From NCBI GenBank assembly GCA_031553435.1, contig JAVBLQ010000111.1:1-16239 (forward strand): DNA of 16,239 bases, written 5' to 3'. Shown here one piece after another: positions 11,576 through 16,239 of this stretch (position 1 is its first letter; every line of letters begins with the position of its first letter). This DNA comes from JAVBLQ01 sp031553435 (GTDB lineage Bacteria > Bacteroidota > Bacteroidia > Bacteroidales > Azobacteroidaceae). The position numbers and the translations under genes are program-made. The notes under the pieces were generated by a model. The model had not been told where the DNA came from and did not search any database. It saw nothing but the letters and a program-made list of their open reading frames with translations.

Positions 11576-14239
11576 ATGGAATTTAACCGCCCAAATCCAG
11601 ATGAACTTCTTGCTTCTATCCGACAAGAAGAAGACACAAAAAACAAAGGGAAACTAAAAATTTTTTTTGGCATGTCGCCAGGAGTAGGGAAAACCTATAG
11701 CATGCTCAAAACTGCCAGATCAGATATTGCCAAAGGGGTCAATGTCGTTGTAGGCTATGTGGAATCACATAACCGTCCGGAGACAAATGCGTTACTGGAA
11801 AGTTTGACGGTCATCCCCAGGAAAAAAATTAAATATAAAAACACTATCCTGGAAGAAATGGACCTGGATGCCATACTTGAAATGCATCCCTATCTGGTAT
11901 TGGTAGATGAGCTTGCTCATACAAATGCTCCCGGTTGCCGACACCTGAAAAGATATCAGGATGTACTGGAATTACTGGATAATGGAATCAATGTGTATAC
12001 TACTGTTAATGTGCAACATCTGGAAAGTCGTACTGATACAGTTTCCCAAATAACAGGAGTTACAGTACGGGAAACCCTTCCTGACAAAATATTCGAACAG
12101 GCAGATGAAATAGAATTGGTTGATATTACCCCCGATGAATTATTGATTCGCCTGGCTGAAGGAAAAGTATACACTCCGGAGCAATCCAAAGAAGCAGTCA
12201 AAAATTTCTTTCGAAAAGGGAATATTACCGCCCTGAGAGAAATGTCACTTCGTTTGGTGGCAGACAGGGTAGATAAACAGCTTAAAACATATATGCAACA
12301 AAAGCATATACAAGGTCCCTGGAAATCCGGATTGCATTTATTAGTATTAATAGGTCCCAGCCCCTCTTCCGCTCAATTAATCAGATGGGCCAGAACCATG
12401 GCATATTCTATGGGAGCGGATTGGACAGCTTTACATGTAGAAACGCCTTTGCCTCTTGATGAAAATGAAAAAAAACAATTATCCGATAATATTAATCTGG
12501 TCAGGCAGTTGGATGGTGAATTGATCACTACTACAGGCGACAATCTTGTAAAAGCCTGTCTGGACACAGCCAGAAAAGAAAATATTACCCATATCATCGT
12601 AGGAAAATCCGGAAAAAAAAGTTCATTTTTGTTTTCTTCTAAAAAAGATTTTGTCAATCAACTGATTAAGGAAAGCGGAAATATTGATGTATATGTATTG
12701 GGATCGGAAGAAACTACGAAGTACAAACACAAAAACAAGTTTTCTTTTCCGGCTTTTACATCAGGGCCGGGAGAATATTTCACTGCGGTATTGACTGTGG
12801 TACTGACTATTTTGCTGTGTCTACCGCTTAACCATGAAATCGGATACCAATCAGTTTCTTTTATTTTGCTTTTTATTCTGTCTCTTCTTGCTACTTTTTT
12901 GCGCATAGGTCCTGTACTTTTAGCTGCAATTATGGGCTCTCTATCATGGAATTTCTTTTTCATTCCTCCTCAATTCACATTGCATATCAATACGCTTCCA
13001 AATATCTTAACGTTTTTGACCTTTTTTGCTATCGCATTGTTAAACGGAATTCTCACATCCAAACTTAGAAAACAAGAACTGATGGCTGTCAGCAGGGAAG
13101 AACGAACCAATGCTTTGCTTCATATGACTAAAGGTCTTTCCAATGCCACCGGAATACGGGATGTGGTTAACACTGCTACAGAAAACATCTCAAAGTATTT
13201 TTCCGTCAATGCCAATTTTATTCTTCAGGATGTAAACGGACAGCTTAACAACAAAAAATATCTTCCTAAAGGACAAATATTCTCTGAATCGGAAATGGGA
13301 GTCGCCCAATGGGTATTCAAACACAACCGGAAAGCAGGAAAGTTCACAGATACGCTTCCTTCTGATGAATATACATACTATCCAATGAAGGGATTGCGAA
13401 CCAGGCCGGGAGTAATAGCCATCAAACAAAATAAAGCCTTTACAGGAGAGACAAGCATGCATTGGGATACTTTTCTGACATTGATTTCTCAGGCTATTGA
13501 ACATCAGTACCTGGGACAAATAGCGCATAAGTCAAGTTTATTGGATGAGTCGGATAAATTATATAAGACTCTTTTTAATTCTATCTCACATGAATTGAGA
13601 ATTCCTGTGGCAACAATTATGGGTTCCTCGGAAACACTATTATCCACCCCTTATCCGGAGGCGGTCAGAACCGAACTCTATGAAGGGATATTTGAGGCCT
13701 CCAAACGTTTGAACAGGCTGATAGAAAACTTATTAAACATGTCAAGACTCGAATCCGGAAGGATCGCTTCACACGTAAATTGGTGTGATGTGAATGATTT
13801 GTTTAATAAAGTAACAGGCAGTCTGAAAGAAGAATTACAAGCATTTCATTTAGTTACAGTCGTTCCGGATTCAATGCCATTGGTCAAATTGGATTTCGGA
13901 CTCATGGAACAGGTTTTATACAATCTGACATACAATTCCTGTCAATATGCACCTGCAGGATCAACCATCCGGCTGAAAGCATTTTACGACAATGACCATC
14001 TGGTATTACAGGAGATGGACAGGGGCCCCGGATTCCCTCAAGATGTTCTCCCCTATGTTTTTAACAGATTCTACCGGGCAAAAAATGAAAAAAGTGAAGG
14101 ACTCGGATTAGGACTTTCCATAGCAAAAGGGTTTGTCGAAGCACACAAAGGAACAATATCTGCAGAAAACAGACAAAACGGAGGCGCTCGTTTTACCATA
14201 CAGATACCTACGGAAATTTCATACGGAAATGAAAAATGA
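11576..14239 (+). CDS. kdpD: Sensor histidine kinase KdpD
   Basis: This is the membrane sensor that responds to potassium limitation and turgor and phosphorylates KdpE. From the ATG at 11576 the product is 887 aa, the usual length. A TTG at 11555 overlaps the promoter box and is rejected. Domains in order: KdpD N-terminal ATP-binding domain with Walker A GMSPGVGKT (32-40) and LVLVDELAHTN (Asp 111); a USP-like domain (about 245-385); four membrane segments (about 400-500); a GAF-like domain; HisKA with SHELR (His 672); and HATPase with an N box near 782 and GLGLGLS near 842. It overlaps kdpE by ATGA. The kdpABC pump genes are not in the window. Confidence 0.95.
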   Translation: MEFNRPNPDELLASIRQEEDTKNKGKLKIFFGMSPGVGKTYSMLKTARSDIAKGVNVVVGYVESHNRPETNALLESLTVIPRKKIKYKNTILEEMDLDAILEMHPYLVLVDELAHTNAPGCRHLKRYQDVLELLDNGINVYTTVNVQHLESRTDTVSQITGVTVRETLPDKIFEQADEIELVDITPDELLIRLAEGKVYTPEQSKEAVKNFFRKGNITALREMSLRLVADRVDKQLKTYMQQKHIQGPWKSGLHLLVLIGPSPSSAQLIRWARTMAYSMGADWTALHVETPLPLDENEKKQLSDNINLVRQLDGELITTTGDNLVKACLDTARKENITHIIVGKSGKKSSFLFSSKKDFVNQLIKESGNIDVYVLGSEETTKYKHKNKFSFPAFTSGPGEYFTAVLTVVLTILLCLPLNHEIGYQSVSFILLFILSLLATFLRIGPVLLAAIMGSLSWNFFFIPPQFTLHINTLPNILTFLTFFAIALLNGILTSKLRKQELMAVSREERTNALLHMTKGLSNATGIRDVVNTATENISKYFSVNANFILQDVNGQLNNKKYLPKGQIFSESEMGVAQWVFKHNRKAGKFTDTLPSDEYTYYPMKGLRTRPGVIAIKQNKAFTGETSMHWDTFLTLISQAIEHQYLGQIAHKSSLLDESDKLYKTLFNSISHELRIPVATIMGSSETLLSTPYPEAVRTELYEGIFEASKRLNRLIENLLNMSRLESGRIASHVNWCDVNDLFNKVTGSLKEELQAFHLVTVVPDSMPLVKLDFGLMEQVLYNLTYNSCQYAPAGSTIRLKAFYDNDHLVLQEMDRGPGFPQDVLPYVFNRFYRAKNEKSEGLGLGLSIAKGFVEAHKGTISAENRQNGGARFTIQIPTEISYGNEK

Positions 14240-14919
14240 ATAAAGACGGACTCATATTGATAGCTGATGATGAAACTCCTATCAGGAGGTTGCTTAGTAT
14301 CACCCTGAATGCAGGTAATTATAAAACCATTGAAGCAGTTAATGGAAAAGACACTTTGGTAATGGCGGCAACCCATCATCCGGATCTGATTATTCTGGAT
14401 TTAGGGTTTCCGGATATAGACGGAATACAGGTTTTAAAACAATTAAGGGAATGGTATACCAAACCTGTCCTAATCCTTTCGGCCCGGAATTCGGAAGAAG
14501 ACATTATACAAGCCTTGGATTCAGGCGCTAATGATTATTTATCCAAACCTTTCCGGACAGGAGAGTTACAGGCGCGTATACGCTCGGCCATCCGCCATAA
14601 CCAACCTAAAGAAGACCATCATATATTTGAAATCAGAAATCTCAGTGTAGATATTGCAAGCCATATAGTAAAGAAAAACGGAGAAATACTAAAACTCACA
14701 TCTACTGAGTTTTCATTGCTTGCCTTGTTTATTCAAAACCAGGGATGTGTGCTGACTCATCAATATATTCTCAAAGAAATATGGGGTTATGGATACCTGG
14801 AACAAAGCCAGTATCTGCGGGTTTTTGTTGCTCAATTGAGAAAAAAGATCGAAGACAATCCATCCAAACCTGATTTATTGATTACAGAATCAGGAATTGG
14901 TTATAGATTCGGGGAATGA
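14236..14919 (+). CDS. kdpE: Response regulator KdpE
   Basis: The 227-aa OmpR/PhoB-type regulator is the partner of KdpD. The receiver domain (1-120) has the acidic pair Asp 11-12, phospho-acceptor Asp 55 (LIILDLGFPD), Ser 82 and Lys 104 (LSKPF). The winged-helix DNA-binding domain (about 130-227) ends with LRVFVAQLRKKIE and GIGYRF. Coupled translation (ATGA overlap) keeps it in step with the sensor. Its stop lies 13 bases from the end of the convergent DHH gene, leaving no room for a terminator between them. The expected target is the kdp pump promoter. Confidence 0.95.
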   Translation: MNKDGLILIADDETPIRRLLSITLNAGNYKTIEAVNGKDTLVMAATHHPDLIILDLGFPDIDGIQVLKQLREWYTKPVLILSARNSEEDIIQALDSGANDYLSKPFRTGELQARIRSAIRHNQPKEDHHIFEIRNLSVDIASHIVKKNGEILKLTSTEFSLLALFIQNQGCVLTHQYILKEIWGYGYLEQSQYLRVFVAQLRKKIEDNPSKPDLLITESGIGYRFGE

Positions 14920-14932
14920 GAACTTGTTTGAT

Positions 14933-15964
14933 TTACCGTTTTTTCAATAATCCTGCATAACGAGGCAATGCTTCTTCAAAAATGGCAACAGCATCTTCCA
15001 GTTTTCCGTAATATTCACCTCCCGAGGCATTTAAATGTCCTCCTCCTCCAAAATTTTCAGAAGCGAACTGATTGGTTGGAAAGTCTCCGGTAGAACGGAA
15101 AGAGATCTTGACCATATCTTTATCTTCCCTGATAAATACGGAAAATACTATATGCTCAATGCCCAACGGAATATTGACCAATCCTTCGGTATCTCCCTTC
15201 TTCATATTGAAACGTCTGGCTTCTTCCTGGGACAAAACCATAAGGGCTGTGTGATATTCAGGATATATTTTCATCTTTTCATACATCACATATCCGGTCA
15301 GACGCAAACGGTCTACTGACTGAGTATTATATACTTTGGCATAAATAGCATCCTTATCTATTCCTTTTTTCAGCAATTCTCCAATGATGGCATATATTTC
15401 CGGACTATTGGAATTATAAGTAAAGGCCCCGGTATCCGTCATCATCCCGGCATAAATACATTCTGCAGCATATTTATTCAAGAGTTCAAAATAACCCATG
15501 CGGCAAATGAAGCGGAAAATCATTTCTGATGTAGAAGAAATCTGAGGATAAGACATGGTGACATTACAAAAAGCTCCTGGATATAAGTGATGATCTATCA
15601 TCACTTTTTTACCGGGGGCCTCTTGTACCAAAGGTCCCATTTTATCCAAACGTTTGATTACATTGAAGTCCAGACAAAAGATCAATTCTGCAGCGGCAAT
15701 GGTTTCTGCCGATAATTCCGGATGTTTCTCGTGAATCAGGATATCATTGGCCCCCTTCATCCATTTAAGGAAATCAGGAAAATCGTTAGGGACAATAATA
15801 TTGACACTCTTGTCCATTTCTAATAAAAAATGATATAAACCTAATGAAGATCCGATGGCATCTCCATCCGGAGAAACATGTGTGACAATCACTATCTTCT
15901 CAGCATATCCAACATACTTTTTGGCTTTCTGTATCTCCTGTTCTGCAATAATTTTTGTAATCAT
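14933..15964 (-). CDS. nrnA: DHH/DHHA1 phosphoesterase, NrnA type
   Basis: The 343-aa product fits bifunctional oligoribonuclease/PAP phosphatases, which degrade short RNA ends and 3'-phosphoadenosine 5'-phosphate. The DHH domain has THVSPDGDAIGSS (His 29, Asp 33, Asp 35), CLDFN (Asp 99), the DHH triad (124-126) and MTDTG (Asp 177). The DHHA1 domain ends in FGGGGHLNASGG (305-316). The ATG at 15964 follows a Bacteroidota -7 box. It lies 70 bases downstream of a ComEC-like gene on the same strand, an order common in Bacteroidales. Gene symbol by family resemblance; exact substrate not provable here. Confidence 0.9.
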   Translation of the reverse strand: MITKIIAEQEIQKAKKYVGYAEKIVIVTHVSPDGDAIGSSLGLYHFLLEMDKSVNIIVPNDFPDFLKWMKGANDILIHEKHPELSAETIAAAELIFCLDFNVIKRLDKMGPLVQEAPGKKVMIDHHLYPGAFCNVTMSYPQISSTSEMIFRFICRMGYFELLNKYAAECIYAGMMTDTGAFTYNSNSPEIYAIIGELLKKGIDKDAIYAKVYNTQSVDRLRLTGYVMYEKMKIYPEYHTALMVLSQEEARRFNMKKGDTEGLVNIPLGIEHIVFSVFIREDKDMVKISFRSTGDFPTNQFASENFGGGGHLNASGGEYYGKLEDAVAIFEEALPRYAGLLKKR

Positions 15965-15986
15965 AAAAACATCTGATTTCGACTCA

Positions 15987-15994
15987 CAAAGATA
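15987..15994 (-). promoter_or_regulatory. -7 box of the DHH phosphoesterase promoter
   Basis: On the minus strand TATCTTTG matches TAnnTTTG and lies 22 bases before the start codon. No TTG is found at the -33 position. The gene can therefore be transcribed apart from the upstream comEC-like gene. Confidence 0.5.
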
Positions 15995-16034
15995 CGAAAT
16001 AAAGTTGAGAATAGAGAGTTGGGGATTTGGCTAA

Positions 16035-16239
16035 TTAATTTTGAACCCTTAACTTCATCAAGCGGATGATGAAGAAAATCATTGCATACAACAAGAAAGC
16101 TTGTATTTCATCTATATAGATACCCTGAAAAACAGTAAAAGGTAATCCGCTGATGATATCGGCAACTTCTATCATATACCTCAATATATATTCTGCAGGA
16201 AGAATAACAATGGATGGAAGGGAGATAAACGATTGAATG
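16035..16239 (-). CDS. ComEC/Rec2-like protein, C-terminal end (5' partial)
   Basis: The last 67 codons of a minus-strand gene end at a TAA (16035-16037). The sequence has LPSIVILPAEYIL, then VADIISGLPFTVFQGIYIDEIQAFLLYAMIFF split over a hydrophobic end, and a basic tail MKLRVQN. This fits the end of the ComEC membrane channel, which carries DNA strands into the cell during transformation: the last helices and the LPF...GIYI...LLY pattern. The neighbouring DHH gene agrees with this. The rest lies outside the window, so the identification is moderate. Confidence 0.65.
   Translation of the reverse strand, partial: IQSFISLPSIVILPAEYILRYMIEVADIISGLPFTVFQGIYIDEIQAFLLYAMIFFIIRLMKLRVQN

Overview
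The right third of the window (about 11,550-16,239) reads as Bacteroidota chromosome, most likely Bacteroidales. It holds a kdpD-kdpE two-component pair, a DHH/DHHA1 phosphoesterase of the NrnA type, and the last 67 codons of a ComEC-like protein. The last two are in the order usual for Bacteroidales. Several promoters fit the Bacteroidota pattern (TAnnTTTG, one with TTG 19 bp upstream).

The left two thirds (1 to about 10,895) look like the distal part of a chromosomal integron cassette array. Seven GC-rich imperfect palindromes, each 132-134 bp from core to core, separate AT-rich genes of unrelated function. Each starts with an RYYYAAC-like core and ends with a GTTRRRY-like core. The strongest evidence is that the last 9-14 bases before and through each left core complement the first bases of the SAME cassette, directly after the previous attC. 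This is what remains if each unit was once a circle cut at G^TT and inserted. It holds for all six complete cassettes. No integrase gene is in the window. The orientation places attI and intI to the left.

Cassettes (boundaries at G^TT): C0, 1-257, end of an unknown gene. C1, 258-1697, a KilA-N protein plus a damaged ORF. C2, 1698-2805, an inverted SymE-toxin operon with its own promoter and terminator. C3, 2806-3850, a 287-aa protein possibly related to Imm11/DUF1629. C4, 3851-5880, a secreted or membrane protein with six 19-residue repeats, and a zinc-ribbon protein. C5, 5881-9695, five tightly packed genes: a PD-(D/E)XK nuclease-like protein, an RNase J-like beta-CASP hydrolase, two unknown proteins and an MPPED-like metallophosphoesterase. 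C6, 9696-10889, a second PD-(D/E)XK nuclease resembling PGN_0703-type putative restriction enzymes. After the last attC lies a truncated Fic gene with no attC behind it, which marks the array end next to kdpD.

The array therefore carries toxin, nuclease and possible immunity genes, as expected of a store of defence and stabilisation functions. The 3.8-kb five-gene cassette is the best candidate for an undescribed multi-gene system. The chromosomal flank is housekeeping: potassium/turgor sensing, nucleotide turnover and DNA uptake.
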